In this document: positions 50,377 to 60,078 of the stretch, one piece after another
How the letters are laid out: every line of letters begins with the position of its first letter
Position numbering within the stretch: position 1 is the first letter of the stretch
Source of the DNA: Chitinophagaceae bacterium
Lineage (GTDB): Bacteria; Bacteroidota; Bacteroidia; Chitinophagales; UBA10324
Length of the DNA: 64,000 nt
Direction of reading: 5' to 3'
NCBI GenBank assembly: GCA_947469485.1
Contig: CANIPU010000009.1
Span: 1-64,000, forward strand
Position numbers and translations under genes: made by a program
The notes under the pieces: model-generated
What the model was told of the DNA's origin: nothing
Seen by the model: the letters and a program-made list of their open reading frames with translations, nothing else
The model's database searches: none

Positions 50377-51054
50377 ATGAAAAAACAAATAGAAGTTGCA
50401 ACTGTTTTTCTTTTTGCTGTTTTATTTTTTCTAAGTAGTTGTTCAACCACACGATATGTGGTTCCAATAAAAAAAGGTGAACAGCGAATTACAGCCAACA
50501 TCGGTGGACCGCTAATTCATTATAGCGGAATAATTATTCCCGTTCCGCTAACTGCTTTGGGTTATGCTTACGGAGTAAATGATCACTTGACTGCCTTCGG
50601 AAATTTTCATACCACAGCTTTAGCATTCGGAGTTTTTGAACTGGATGCAGGAGTAGTGCAAAATGTTATTCAACAAAAAAAATGGCAACCGGGAGTTTCA
50701 GTAAACGGAGTTGCAAACCTGATGTTTGATAAATGGAAAACAGAATTTCGTTTTTATCCTGAGGTGGATGTGAATGCTTACTGGCATTATCGAAACAAAC
50801 AAAGTTTTGTTTATGCAGGAGTTTCAAATTGGTTTGAGTTGCAAAGCAGCGGAGCAAATGACAGAGTACAAACCACACACTTGCTTCCTTCTTTTTATGC
50901 CGGTCATACTTTCAGCAGAACAAAAATGGATTACTCGCTCGAAGCAAAATGGATTGCGCCTTTCACATACAACAAAGACATTGTGGTGGATTATGTGGGT
51001 GCGGGCAACAGCGGCACATTTGGAATCTATTTTTCACTCTCAAAAAAATTCTGA
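50377..51054 (+). CDS. Hypothetical lipoprotein with beta-barrel-like body
   Basis: The 225-residue protein starts with a lipoprotein signal (ATVFLFAVLFFLSSC, Cys22). The rest is beta-rich with alternating hydrophobic strands (GEQRITANIGGPLIHYSGII, ITALGYAYG-like LTALGYAYGVNDHLTAFGNF, KTEFRFYPEVDVNAYWHYRN, KMDYSLEAKWIAPFTYNKDI) and ends GIYFSLSKKF with a terminal Phe, as outer-membrane strands do. It could be a small lipidated barrel. No family is recognised. The next gene, an alpha/beta hydrolase lipoprotein, starts 3 bases after the stop. Confidence 0.72.
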   Translation: MKKQIEVATVFLFAVLFFLSSCSTTRYVVPIKKGEQRITANIGGPLIHYSGIIIPVPLTALGYAYGVNDHLTAFGNFHTTALAFGVFELDAGVVQNVIQQKKWQPGVSVNGVANLMFDKWKTEFRFYPEVDVNAYWHYRNKQSFVYAGVSNWFELQSSGANDRVQTTHLLPSFYAGHTFSRTKMDYSLEAKWIAPFTYNKDIVVDYVGAGNSGTFGIYFSLSKKF

Positions 51055-51057
51055 ATC

Positions 51058-51951
51058 ATGAAAAATTTGAAACTCATTTTTTTGTTTGTGCTTCTCTCCT
51101 CTTGTCTGCGCATCGACAGCAATCTGTATAACAACGGTGAAAAAATTACAGATTATAAACTCGAAGCATTCACCGGAAAAAAAGAATGCGCCGATCTTCC
51201 ATCCGCATATAATATTACGGACAGTTTAATTCATATTTTTACATTACAATCTGATGATGCCGGAAGCAAGGCTAACATCTATGCGATTTATGTTGGGGAA
51301 ATTTTGCGCATAGCAACTGATACAATAATTCTTTACTGCCATGGAAATAAAAACCACATGGATTATTACTGGAATCGCGAAAAACTTTTGGCAAATGTTG
51401 GAGGTAAAAACCGCTTTGGTGTATTGATGATGGATTATCGCGGATTCGGTTTATCGGAAGGTACACCCAACGAAAGCGGAATGAATGCCGATGTAAATGC
51501 ATGCGAACAATGGTTGAAAGATAACGGACTAACAAGCGACAGATTAATAATGTACGGATATAGTTTGGGAAGCGCTCCCGCAACAAAACTCACTGCTGAG
51601 CCAACTGTTCTCACTCCATGCAAACTCATTCTCGAATCACCATTCGCATCTTCAGATGTGCTGGTTCAGGATGCAACAAAAATTGCAGTGCCTGCTTCGT
51701 ACTTAACAAATCTTTCCATCAACAATGCAGAGGAAATAAAAAATGTGCATCAGCCATTCTGCTGGCTTCATGGAGTAGCAGATGATTTTCTTGCTATCAA
51801 AACAAATGGTGAACTGGTTTTTACCAATCACCCCGGACCAATAAAAATTCCATATCGCATTGATGGTGCCGTACACAATAATGTTCCAACTATCATGGGT
51901 TATGAAAAATATATTTCAGCTTTAGAGAAATTTATTGTTCATGCAGAATAA
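51058..51951 (+). CDS. Alpha/beta-hydrolase-fold lipoprotein
   Basis: The 297-residue protein has a lipoprotein signal (LIFLFVLLSSC, Cys16). It has the alpha/beta hydrolase core: the IILYCHGNKNHMDYYW oxyanion strand near 97, VLMMDYRGFGLSEGTPNESG near 122, the nucleophile elbow GYSLGS (Ser about 168), LESPFASSDVL, and the acid/His region WLHGVADDFLAI with DGAVHNNVP. It resembles the serine-aminopeptidase/BAAT-type esterases attached to the envelope. The substrate is unknown. It is probably co-transcribed with its two neighbours, which are 3 and 11 bases away. Confidence 0.85.
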   Translation: MKNLKLIFLFVLLSSCLRIDSNLYNNGEKITDYKLEAFTGKKECADLPSAYNITDSLIHIFTLQSDDAGSKANIYAIYVGEILRIATDTIILYCHGNKNHMDYYWNREKLLANVGGKNRFGVLMMDYRGFGLSEGTPNESGMNADVNACEQWLKDNGLTSDRLIMYGYSLGSAPATKLTAEPTVLTPCKLILESPFASSDVLVQDATKIAVPASYLTNLSINNAEEIKNVHQPFCWLHGVADDFLAIKTNGELVFTNHPGPIKIPYRIDGAVHNNVPTIMGYEKYISALEKFIVHAE

Positions 51952-51962
51952 TTTTTAGAATA

Positions 51963-52520
51963 ATGGCTGAAGAAAATTTCCTGAACTCTACCATAAAACT
52001 TTTTCGCTACTACAAATCACTAGGTGATAAAACCATTGCTGCATTAAGTGATGAACAATTATATTTTCAACCAACAACCGAATCAAATTCAGTTGCCATT
52101 ATTATTCAACACCTCTCCGGCAATATGCTTTCGCGCTTTACTGATTTTCTGACAACTGATGGAGAAAAAGAATGGCGCAACAGAGATGGAGAATTTGAAA
52201 TGAATAAAATTTCGAAAGAAGAATTAATTTCAGAATGGGAAAAAGGATGGGCTTGTTTATTTAATGCAGTTGAACCGCTAACTGAAGAAGATTTATTGAA
52301 AACAATTTACATCCGCAACGAAGGTCACACAATTACAGAAGCACTACAAAGGCAACTCACTCATTATGCATATCACATTGGTCAATTGGTATACCTTGGT
52401 AAAATTGCGTTGAACGAAAACTGGAAATCACTTTCTATTCCACGCAATAAATCAGCAGACTTTAATAAAGAAAGATTCGATAAGGATAAAGAACGAAAAC
52501 ATTTTACTGACCGGCTTTAA
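51963..52520 (+). CDS. DUF1572 family protein (DinB superfamily)
   Basis: The 185-residue cytoplasmic protein follows the DUF1572 pattern: FLNSTIKLFRYYKSLGDKTI, ALSDEQLYFQPTTESNSVAI, IIQHLSGNMLSRFTDFLTTD, GEKEWRNRDGEFE and later RQLTHYAYHIGQLVYLGK. The histidines in QHLSG and HYAYH match the metal-binding positions of the DinB four-helix bundle. No activity is established for the family. It ends in a strong hairpin shared with dnaK on the other strand. A second DinB-like gene (DUF1569) lies at 18694. Confidence 0.85.
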   Translation: MAEENFLNSTIKLFRYYKSLGDKTIAALSDEQLYFQPTTESNSVAIIIQHLSGNMLSRFTDFLTTDGEKEWRNRDGEFEMNKISKEELISEWEKGWACLFNAVEPLTEEDLLKTIYIRNEGHTITEALQRQLTHYAYHIGQLVYLGKIALNENWKSLSIPRNKSADFNKERFDKDKERKHFTDRL

Positions 52521-52550
52521 TGAACTAAGATTGAAGAGTCTCTATTTCCA

Positions 52551-52589
52551 AAAAAAATCCCCTATGAAATTTCTTTCATCGGGGATTTT
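52551..52589. terminator. Bidirectional terminator
   Basis: Arms AAAATCCCCTATGAAA and TTTCATCGGGGATTTT (one mismatch) around loop TTTC, flanked by A-rich and T-rich runs. It serves the DUF1572 gene on plus and dnaK on minus. Confidence 0.85.
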
Positions 52590-52607
52590 AATTTTCAAAT
52601 CATCAAA

Positions 52608-54530
52608 TTATTTCTTCTCGTCCTTCACTTCTTCATATTCCACATCCTGAACTGAACCTTCTCCTTTTGGTTGACCTTCACCTTCGGCAGTTGGTGCACC
52701 ATCAGCAGTTGGATTTGCTCCTGCATTTTGTGTGGCTTTATAAATATCTTCTGAAGCAGCTTCCCAGGCAGTGTTCATCACTTTCATTGCATCATCAATG
52801 GCGGTGAGGTTACGGTTCTTGTGTGCTTCCTTCAAACCTTCCAATGCTTTTTCAATGGCTTCCTTTTTCTCAGCAGGAATTTTTTCACCGAATTCTTTCA
52901 GTTGTTTTTCAGTGCTGAAAATTAAGCTGTCGGCCATGTTAATCTTGTCGGCTTCTTCGCGTGCTTTTTTATCAGCATCTTCATTCGCTTTTGCATCGGT
53001 GCGCATTTTTTCAATTTCCTCCTTGCTCAAACCGGTTGATGCTTCAATGCGAATGCTTTGTTCTTTTCCAGTGCCTTTATCTTTTGCATTCACTTTTAAA
53101 ATTCCGTTTGCATCAATATCAAAAGTCACTTCAATTTGTGGAACACCGCGCTGTGCAGGTGGTAAATCGCCAAGCATGAATCGTCCGATGGAGCGATTGT
53201 ATTGCGCCATACTTCTTTCACCCTGAAGGCAATGAATTTCAACGGATGGTTGGTGATCAACTGCAGTGGTAAACACTTCTGATTTCTTAGTTGGAATAGT
53301 AGTATTCGCCTCAATCAATTTGGTGAACACACCACCCATTGTTTCAATACCCAATGAAAGAGGTGTAACATCCAGCAACAAAACATCTTTCACATCACCG
53401 GTTAAAACTCCTCCTTGAATCGCTGCACCAATGGCAACAACTTCATCAGGGTTCACTCCTTTCGAAGGTTTCTTGCCGAATAATTTTTCAACTGCTTCCT
53501 GTACTTTCGGTATGCGGGTTGAACCTCCAACTAAAATAATTTCATCAATGTCGCTGGCTTTGTAACCTGCATCTTCCAATGCTTTCTTACAAGGTCCGAG
53601 TGAACGCTCCACCAAGTGATCAGTAAGTTGTTCAAACTTCGCGCGGGTTAATTTTTTCACTAAGTGCTTTGGAACACCATCCAATGCAGTGATGTATGGA
53701 AGATTAATTTCTGTTTCAATAGAACCAGATAATTCAATCTTCGCTTTTTCAGCAGCTTCCTTCAATCGTTGCAAGCCCATAGGGTCTTTGCGGATGTCCA
53801 TGTTTTCTTCTTTCTGAAATTCATCAGCCAACCATTGAATAATGCACTGATCGAAATCATCACCACCAAGGTGAGTGTCACCATTTGTACTTTTTACTTC
53901 AAACACACCTTCACCTAAATCCAGAATAGAAACATCAAAAGTTCCACCGCCTAAATCATAAACGGCAACTTTCATGTCTCTGTGTTTTTTATCTAAACCA
54001 TAAGCAAGTGCAGCAGCAGTTGGCTCATTAATAATGCGGCTCACTTTTAAACCAGCAATTTCACCAGCTTCTTTTGTTGCCTGACGCTGTGAATCGTTGA
54101 AGTAAGCAGGAACAGTAATCACTGCTTCTGTTACTTCTGTTCCCAGATAATCTTCAGCAATTTTTTTCATTTTCTGTAACACCATTGCAGAAATTTCCTG
54201 CGGTGTATACATGCGACCGCTGATGTCAACTCGAACGGTATTGTTATCTCCTTTCTTTGCATCGTAAGCAACATATTTCAATTCGCTTCCAACTTCGTCA
54301 TAACGACGCCCCATAAAACGCTTTATAGATGCAATTGTGTTTTTAGGATTTGTAATTGCCTGACGCTTTGCAGGGTCTCCAACCTTGCGTTCACCATTAG
54401 CCAGAAATGCAACAACCGATGGTGTGGTTCTGCGACCTTCATCATTTGCAATTACCATAGGGTCGTTACCCTCCATTACTGCAACGCAGGAGTTGGTCGT
54501 ACCAAGATCAATACCTATTATTTTTCCCAT
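52608..54530 (-). CDS. dnaK: Chaperone DnaK (Hsp70)
   Basis: DnaK binds unfolded segments in cycles driven by ATP and by DnaJ and GrpE. The 640-residue protein has the ATPase start [69 protein letters not shown] and [12 protein letters not shown]. The substrate domain starts about 390 ([13 protein letters not shown]) and the helical lid and tail end [18 protein letters not shown]. The length is normal. No dnaJ or grpE is adjacent, which is common in this phylum. The promoter region 54531-54651 shows no CIRCE element and no clear TAnnTTTG box. Confidence 0.97.
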   Translation of the reverse strand: MGKIIGIDLGTTNSCVAVMEGNDPMVIANDEGRRTTPSVVAFLANGERKVGDPAKRQAITNPKNTIASIKRFMGRRYDEVGSELKYVAYDAKKGDNNTVRVDISGRMYTPQEISAMVLQKMKKIAEDYLGTEVTEAVITVPAYFNDSQRQATKEAGEIAGLKVSRIINEPTAAALAYGLDKKHRDMKVAVYDLGGGTFDVSILDLGEGVFEVKSTNGDTHLGGDDFDQCIIQWLADEFQKEENMDIRKDPMGLQRLKEAAEKAKIELSGSIETEINLPYITALDGVPKHLVKKLTRAKFEQLTDHLVERSLGPCKKALEDAGYKASDIDEIILVGGSTRIPKVQEAVEKLFGKKPSKGVNPDEVVAIGAAIQGGVLTGDVKDVLLLDVTPLSLGIETMGGVFTKLIEANTTIPTKKSEVFTTAVDHQPSVEIHCLQGERSMAQYNRSIGRFMLGDLPPAQRGVPQIEVTFDIDANGILKVNAKDKGTGKEQSIRIEASTGLSKEEIEKMRTDAKANEDADKKAREEADKINMADSLIFSTEKQLKEFGEKIPAEKKEAIEKALEGLKEAHKNRNLTAIDDAMKVMNTAWEAASEDIYKATQNAGANPTADGAPTAEGEGQPKGEGSVQDVEYEEVKDEKK

Positions 54531-54651
54531 GTTTTATTAATTTATTTTCCAGCCAATACTCAAGAGTGATGCCATGAGAATCAAAGCGAAATTTTGGCAG
54601 AATTGGAAAGAAGTTCAGACATCTTAATTACTTGGATGTCATTAAGTCGCA

Positions 54652-55677
54652 TTATTGACAGGGTACTCCACTCGATTTAAGGAAATTCAAATGAGCAGTT
54701 TTGCTCAAACAAGCTAAACTGTCAACTGTTTTAGCTTCGAGTTCAATTCCTGAATAGTCTTTAAATGATCTGGAAGAAAATAAACCCAACCCATTTTCAA
54801 TATTAGTATATAACGGTAATGCCTGGCCTTGAGTTAATCCGGTTTGCGCAAGGTTGATTTGATAGTAATTATAGAATTCAGAACCTCCTACACTATATAA
54901 TAAATCAATTCTTCCGGCTACTCGATATACATCCGGATTGTTTCTAATTGCAGAACTCATAAATGCATAAAAATCATCGCTTGGTATTGAATAATTCATA
55001 TCATCTCCACCAGTTATCCTATCAGAAAGCTTGTTTCTGAAAATTACCCAATCAACTATGGTATCTTTTATAAAAGTCCCACTTGACAAATATTCTTTAT
55101 AATGAAACCGAAAAATCAAATCATACATTTTTCCATTTTTAGCAGATTTCCATTCAATCGAATATTTTGATCCTGGAAAAAAGCTCACTTTTTGAGTCCC
55201 GATTGGCTTTGTAATATTAAAATCACTGACAATATCCGTTTCAGAAGTCACTAATGATTCATTATCGGATTTTGAAATCGTTATTTTATAATGTCTTGAA
55301 GGGTCTATTGGAAAATCGGTTCGATATAAAATATTAGGGGTTGAAGCAAATATTCCTGAATCCTTATTGAGATTAATTACTTCTCCATTAATTCTTTCTA
55401 ATGGAATTGTATTAGATAAATTTCCATTGTTGAACTCTAATAAATTCACCGTTAGAGAATCATAGTAAATTGAATCAGGAATTTGTGCAATTGATAATGC
55501 GTTTGTTTTAGGATCTAAAAACGCTTTTTCAATTCTTATATAATTATAATTGGCATCCTTATCGAGCAACCCATAAACTATTGTAACATCTTTCCAATCG
55601 CTGGTTAAATCAAAATCAGTTGAACATGATGGAAGTAAAAAAGATAAAATTAAAAATGCTGAAATAATTTTTTTCAT
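54652..55677 (-). CDS. DUF4249-like lipoprotein
   Basis: The 341-residue protein has a lipoprotein signal (SAFLILSFLLPSC, Cys18). The body is all-beta, with TSDWKDVTIVYGLLDKDANY, NYIRIEKAFLDPKTNALS, LYRTDFPIDPSRHYKITISK and a later SVGGSEFYNYYQINLAQTGL. This is the layout of DUF4249/DUF4270-type lipoproteins common in Bacteroidota, which often accompany SusC/TonB-linked receptors. No TonB-dependent receptor is next to it, which is unusual. It is probably an envelope ligand-binding protein. Confidence 0.75.
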   Translation of the reverse strand: MKKIISAFLILSFLLPSCSTDFDLTSDWKDVTIVYGLLDKDANYNYIRIEKAFLDPKTNALSIAQIPDSIYYDSLTVNLLEFNNGNLSNTIPLERINGEVINLNKDSGIFASTPNILYRTDFPIDPSRHYKITISKSDNESLVTSETDIVSDFNITKPIGTQKVSFFPGSKYSIEWKSAKNGKMYDLIFRFHYKEYLSSGTFIKDTIVDWVIFRNKLSDRITGGDDMNYSIPSDDFYAFMSSAIRNNPDVYRVAGRIDLLYSVGGSEFYNYYQINLAQTGLTQGQALPLYTNIENGLGLFSSRSFKDYSGIELEAKTVDSLACLSKTAHLNFLKSSGVPCQ

Positions 55678-55794
55678 GGGCGGTAAATGTATAAATGTGA
55701 AATTAAATTCAAGTCACTAAAATGTAAATTAATCAATATTGTTTTTTGAGCCATTTTTTCAATAATTTAACATTTATCAATTTTCGAATTTTAC

Positions 55795-55824
55795 TTTGCG
55801 GTGCTGATTGAGCGACTAACTTTG
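55795..55824 (+). promoter_or_regulatory. panB promoter
   Basis: TTTG (55795-55798), an 18-base spacer and TAACTTTG (55817-55824) match both consensus boxes exactly. The predicted leader is about 12 bases to the ATG at 55843, so the upstream GTG at 55801 is unlikely to be the start. Confidence 0.65.
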
Positions 55825-55842
55825 GCACTCATTTTACAAAAG

Positions 55843-56655
55843 ATGGATTTCAAAAAAATAAAAAAAGTCACAACACATGTTCTTCAGGAAATGAAGGATA
55901 AAAGCGTGAAAATTTCAATGCTCACAGCATATGACTTCAGCATGGCAAGAATTGTTGATGATGCCGGTGTAGATGTTATACTGGTTGGTGATTCTGCCAG
56001 CAATGTTATGGCCGGAAACGAAACCACCTTGCCAATTACATTGGATCAAATGATTTACCATGCCTCTTCAGTTGTAAAAGGGGTAAACAGGGCATTAGTT
56101 GTTGTTGATTTACCATTTGGATCATACCAAGGAAATTCAAAAGAGGCGCTGAACAGCACAATTAGAATAATGAAAGAATCCGGTGCACATGCAGTAAAAC
56201 TTGAAGGAGGAAAAGAGGTAAAAGAATCTGTTGATCGAATTGTTTCTGCAGGAGTTCCTGTAATGGGGCATCTGGGATTAACCCCACAAAGTATTTATAA
56301 GTTTGGCACTTATACTGTTCGAGCTACAGGAGATGAAGAGGCAGAAAAATTACTAAGCGATGCTAAAGTTCTTGAAGCTGCCGGATGTTTTGCAATTGTT
56401 CTTGAAAAAATCCCCGCACAGCTAGCGGCTGAAGTAGCAGAAGAGGTTAAAATACCGGTAATAGGAATTGGAGCGGGAAATAAAGTAGACGGACAAGTAT
56501 TAGTACTTCACGATATGCTTGGAATTAACAAGGAATTTAAACCACGGTTTTTACGGCAGTACCTTAACCTTTATGATGAAATGAAAAATGCTGTTGGAAG
56601 ATATATTGATGATGTAAAAAAATCAGATTTTCCTAACGAAAAGGAGCAATATTAA
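55843..56655 (+). CDS. panB: 3-methyl-2-oxobutanoate hydroxymethyltransferase PanB
   Basis: PanB makes ketopantoate from ketoisovalerate and methylene-THF, the first step to pantothenate and CoA. I use the ATG at 55843 (270 residues), since a GTG at 55801 lies upstream of the -7 box. The sequence shows [80 protein letters not shown] and [20 protein letters not shown], all typical. panC and panD are not in the window. The next gene starts at the base after the stop, so expression is linked. Confidence 0.95.
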   Translation: MDFKKIKKVTTHVLQEMKDKSVKISMLTAYDFSMARIVDDAGVDVILVGDSASNVMAGNETTLPITLDQMIYHASSVVKGVNRALVVVDLPFGSYQGNSKEALNSTIRIMKESGAHAVKLEGGKEVKESVDRIVSAGVPVMGHLGLTPQSIYKFGTYTVRATGDEEAEKLLSDAKVLEAAGCFAIVLEKIPAQLAAEVAEEVKIPVIGIGAGNKVDGQVLVLHDMLGINKEFKPRFLRQYLNLYDEMKNAVGRYIDDVKKSDFPNEKEQY

Positions 56656-59097
56656 ATGAAGAATATTTTTTTAATCTTATTCTGTCTTACATCTTTTAAT
56701 TCATTTGCCGGAATTAAATCAAGTGGATTCAGAGCTTCAAATGAAAGAAGTGATACCATTGATATTTTGAAATACACCATTTATTTTGATATGAGCAATC
56801 TTGCATCCTATCAAATTTCTGGTAATACCATTATAAAATTTGCTTCAAAACTTAATAATATTTCTCAATTAAATCTTGACTTGTTAAAACTTCCGGTGGA
56901 TAGTATTCTAAATGAAAACAACCAACTCTTAAGTTTTAATTATTCAGATTCATTATTGCTAAAAATTTTTCTGGCTGACACATTAAATATTAATGATTCC
57001 TCCGAAGTAAAAATATTTTACCATGGGCATCCTCAGGCTGATCCTACATGGGGAGGGTTTTATTTTAATCCTCCATATAGTTATAATCTGGGTGTTGCTT
57101 TTGGTGCTATACCACACAACTTTGGTCGTGTTTGGTTCCCTTGTTTTGATAATTTTGTTGAACGCTCACAATATGAATTTTTTATAACAGTTCCGACTGG
57201 AAAAACTGCAACATCAAATGGTCTTTTGATTGACACCTTATCAAATGGAAACAATACAACTACCTGGCATTGGAATTTAAATGAGGCAATTCCTTCATAC
57301 CTTGCTTGTGTTTCTGTCAGCGATTATGCAATTGTTAAAACAAGTTTCGCCGGATTGATTGATACAATTCCGGTTTGGTTAGCTGCTAATCCAAACGATA
57401 CCACTGCAATGAAAAATTCTTTTATTCATTTGGAAGATGCATTTCATGCTTTTGAAAACAGATGGGGACCATATCGTTGGGAAAAAATAGGTTATTCAAT
57501 CGTTCCTTTTAACGGAGGAGCAATGGAACATGCAACTAATATTTCATACCCTTTATTTGGAATCAACGGAAGTACTACTTATGAATCTGTTATGGCTCAT
57601 GAATTGTCACATCATTGGTTCGGGGATTTGGTTACTTGTAGTACAGCTGAAGATATGTGGCTAAACGAAGGCTGGGCAGTGTATTGTGAATTTATTTTTG
57701 CTGAGTGGCTGTATGGGGCTCAAGCATATTCTAATGCAGTAGCAGCGAATCATAATACAACTGTTCACTTCTCAAATTTGAAGGATGGCGGATACTTTCC
57801 ATTATCAGGTATGCCGCAAAATATTACCTATGGAAATACTACTTATAAAAAAGGAGGAGATGTAGCTCATACTCTCAGGGCATACATGGGTGATACATTC
57901 TTTTTTTCATGTATAAAGAATTACCTTCAGGACAATCAATATACATCAAAAAATTCGGTTGAATTCAGAGATTATTTAGAAAATTGTTCTGGAATAAACC
58001 TGCATCCATTTTTTGACGGCTGGGTTTTTGATCCTGGATTTCCTCAGTTCGGAATCGATTCAATCACATCAGAAATTAATGGTGGTTGGAATGATGTATC
58101 TGTATTTATAAGACAGAAATTAAATAATGCTCCTGAATATTTCCAACAAGTTCCTTTCGAAATAACCTTCATGGATTCCAGTTGGAATAAAATTACAGAA
58201 TCACTTAAAGTAAGTGGGCCTTGCACGATTTATAAAACTAAAATTCCTATAAATCCTGATTTTGTTTGTTTGGATTTAAATCAAAAAATTTCTGATTCAG
58301 AAACTGATGATTCAAAAACAATAAAGACTACAGGCTTCAATAATTTTACAAATGCTAAAATGAATTTAAGTATTCAGTCTATTTCTGATTCAGCTTTTGT
58401 AAGAATTGAACATTATTATGTTTATGCTGATGGATTTAAAACTCCGCATCCCGGCTTGCATATTTCGCATGAAAGGTATTGGAAAGTAGATGGAATTTTT
58501 CCTTCAGGATTTGATAGCAAAGCAATAATTATTTATAATGGAACAACGCCTGCACAGGTTTCCCTTTCAAGTGGGGCATACCTCGATGACGAACTAATTA
58601 CTAATTCTGAAGATAGCCTTGTTCTGTTTTACAGATTGAATCCATCGTATGATTGGCAAATTGAATCTGATATTATATTAAATATTCAGGGTAGCACCTC
58701 AAATAAAACAGGACAAATAACCATAAATCATCTAAAGAAAGGTGAATATGCATTTGGTATTCGTCAATGGAATAAGGTTGATTCTATATTGCCATCAATA
58801 ACTGATACATGTACATTGGTTCTGAATTCACCTGAAAAATTGAATTTAGAAGTTGACACAATTTCCATTTACCCTAATCCAGCGGGCAATTCTTTTTTTA
58901 TTAATGGCAACTTAAAATCAATTTCACTAATTGAAATATTTGATGATAACGGAAGAAAATTGGAAGAAAAATTTTTTAATAAAGGTTCAGAAAGTTTAGA
59001 ATTTATTACACAAAATTGGTTGAATGGACTCTATTTTATTAAAGTAAGTACTGCAACCGGTGATTTTGTAGTTAAAAAACTAGTAGTGATAAAATAA
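56656..59097 (+). CDS. M1-family aminopeptidase with T9SS type-A sorting domain
   Basis: The 813-residue protein has a signal peptide (IFLILFCLTSFNSFAG). The first 200 residues form the beta-saddle of M1 peptidases. The exopeptidase motif GGAMEH (about 289-294) and the zinc motif HELSHHWFGD (from about 315) with the distal Glu in LNEGWAVYCEF follow. After the short catalytic part there is an Ig-like region and, at the end, a type-A sorting domain (ISIYPNPAGNSFFINGNLKS to VVKKLVVIK). It should be a secreted zinc peptidase. It starts directly after panB, with which it has no evident link in function. Confidence 0.9.
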   Translation: MKNIFLILFCLTSFNSFAGIKSSGFRASNERSDTIDILKYTIYFDMSNLASYQISGNTIIKFASKLNNISQLNLDLLKLPVDSILNENNQLLSFNYSDSLLLKIFLADTLNINDSSEVKIFYHGHPQADPTWGGFYFNPPYSYNLGVAFGAIPHNFGRVWFPCFDNFVERSQYEFFITVPTGKTATSNGLLIDTLSNGNNTTTWHWNLNEAIPSYLACVSVSDYAIVKTSFAGLIDTIPVWLAANPNDTTAMKNSFIHLEDAFHAFENRWGPYRWEKIGYSIVPFNGGAMEHATNISYPLFGINGSTTYESVMAHELSHHWFGDLVTCSTAEDMWLNEGWAVYCEFIFAEWLYGAQAYSNAVAANHNTTVHFSNLKDGGYFPLSGMPQNITYGNTTYKKGGDVAHTLRAYMGDTFFFSCIKNYLQDNQYTSKNSVEFRDYLENCSGINLHPFFDGWVFDPGFPQFGIDSITSEINGGWNDVSVFIRQKLNNAPEYFQQVPFEITFMDSSWNKITESLKVSGPCTIYKTKIPINPDFVCLDLNQKISDSETDDSKTIKTTGFNNFTNAKMNLSIQSISDSAFVRIEHYYVYADGFKTPHPGLHISHERYWKVDGIFPSGFDSKAIIIYNGTTPAQVSLSSGAYLDDELITNSEDSLVLFYRLNPSYDWQIESDIILNIQGSTSNKTGQITINHLKKGEYAFGIRQWNKVDSILPSITDTCTLVLNSPEKLNLEVDTISIYPNPAGNSFFINGNLKSISLIEIFDDNGRKLEEKFFNKGSESLEFITQNWLNGLYFIKVSTATGDFVVKKLVVIK

Positions 59098-59123
59098 TCT
59101 CAATAAAAAAAATACAAATTAGT

Positions 59124-60017
59124 ATGCAGAACATTACAATAATTGGCGCAGGAACTATGGGGAACGGAATAGCTCATGTTTTTGCATTAAAAAAATTCAG
59201 TGTTACAATTGTTGATGTATCACAACCGGCTTTAGATAAAGCAATTCAAACAATCACGAAAAACTTAGATCGTCAAGTAGCTAAAGGTTCAATAAGTGAA
59301 TCGGATAAATCAAGTGCTTTAAAAAATATTTCAACAAGCACAACTGTTGAGCAAGGCGCCTCAAATGCAGATTTGGTTGTTGAAGCAGCAACTGAAAATA
59401 TAGAACTTAAGCTAAGTATTTTTAGAAAGCTTGATGAAGTATGTGGCCCTGAAACAATTTTGGCTTCGAATACATCATCTATATCTATAACAAAAATTGC
59501 TTCTGTTACAAAGCGACCTGATAAAATTATAGGTATGCATTTTATGAATCCTGTTCCGCTTATGAAATTGGTTGAGGTTATAAGGGGCTATTCAACATCA
59601 GATATTGTTACCGAAAGTATCATGCAGCTTAGCAGCAAACTTGAAAAAATTCCGGTTGAAGTAAATGATTATCCGGGTTTTGTTGCAAACAGAATTCTTA
59701 TGCCGATGATAAATGAAGCCATTTATAGTCTATTTGAAGGGGTAGCTGGAGTAAAAGAAATTGATACAGTTATGAAATTAGGAATGGCGCATCCAATGGG
59801 GCCTTTGCAACTGGCAGATTTTATCGGATTAGATGTTTGCCTTAGCATTTTAAATGTATTGCATTCCGGATTTGGAAATGCCAAATATGCGCCTTGCCCA
59901 TTATTAGTTAATATGGTAACTGCCAATAACCTTGGAATTAAATCTGGAAGGGGGTTTTATGAGTATACACCTGGTTCAAAAGAGTTGGTAGTTGCCTCGG
60001 GATTCAGAAAGAATTAA
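59124..60017 (+). CDS. hbd: 3-hydroxyacyl-CoA (3-hydroxybutyryl-CoA) dehydrogenase
   Basis: This enzyme oxidises or reduces 3-hydroxyacyl-CoA with NAD(P). The 297-residue protein has the dinucleotide fold TIIGAGTMGNGIAHVFALKK, LVVEAATENIELK, the LASNTSSISITKIA strand and catalytic His in GMHFMNPVPLMKLVEVIRG, then VNDYPGFVANRILMPMINEA and the C-terminal dimer domain (DTVMKLGMAHPMGPLQLADF). It is the single-domain type (Hbd/PaaH), not the FadB fusion. With the crotonase and ETF genes of this window it fits butyryl- or medium-chain acyl-CoA oxidation, but it is not in one operon with them. Confidence 0.93.
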   Translation: MQNITIIGAGTMGNGIAHVFALKKFSVTIVDVSQPALDKAIQTITKNLDRQVAKGSISESDKSSALKNISTSTTVEQGASNADLVVEAATENIELKLSIFRKLDEVCGPETILASNTSSISITKIASVTKRPDKIIGMHFMNPVPLMKLVEVIRGYSTSDIVTESIMQLSSKLEKIPVEVNDYPGFVANRILMPMINEAIYSLFEGVAGVKEIDTVMKLGMAHPMGPLQLADFIGLDVCLSILNVLHSGFGNAKYAPCPLLVNMVTANNLGIKSGRGFYEYTPGSKELVVASGFRKN

Positions 60018-60078
60018 TAAAAAATGCAAGAGCTTTTTGAAGACAACTGAATTTGAATTGGTCATAAAATAAATTTAT

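Noticed and set aside
54618-54640. Inverted repeat GACATC-N11-GATGTC before dnaK, considered as a heat-shock operator
   Set aside because: It does not match CIRCE, the arms are only six bases, and it lies at the 3' end of the DUF4249-like gene, without a T-tract.
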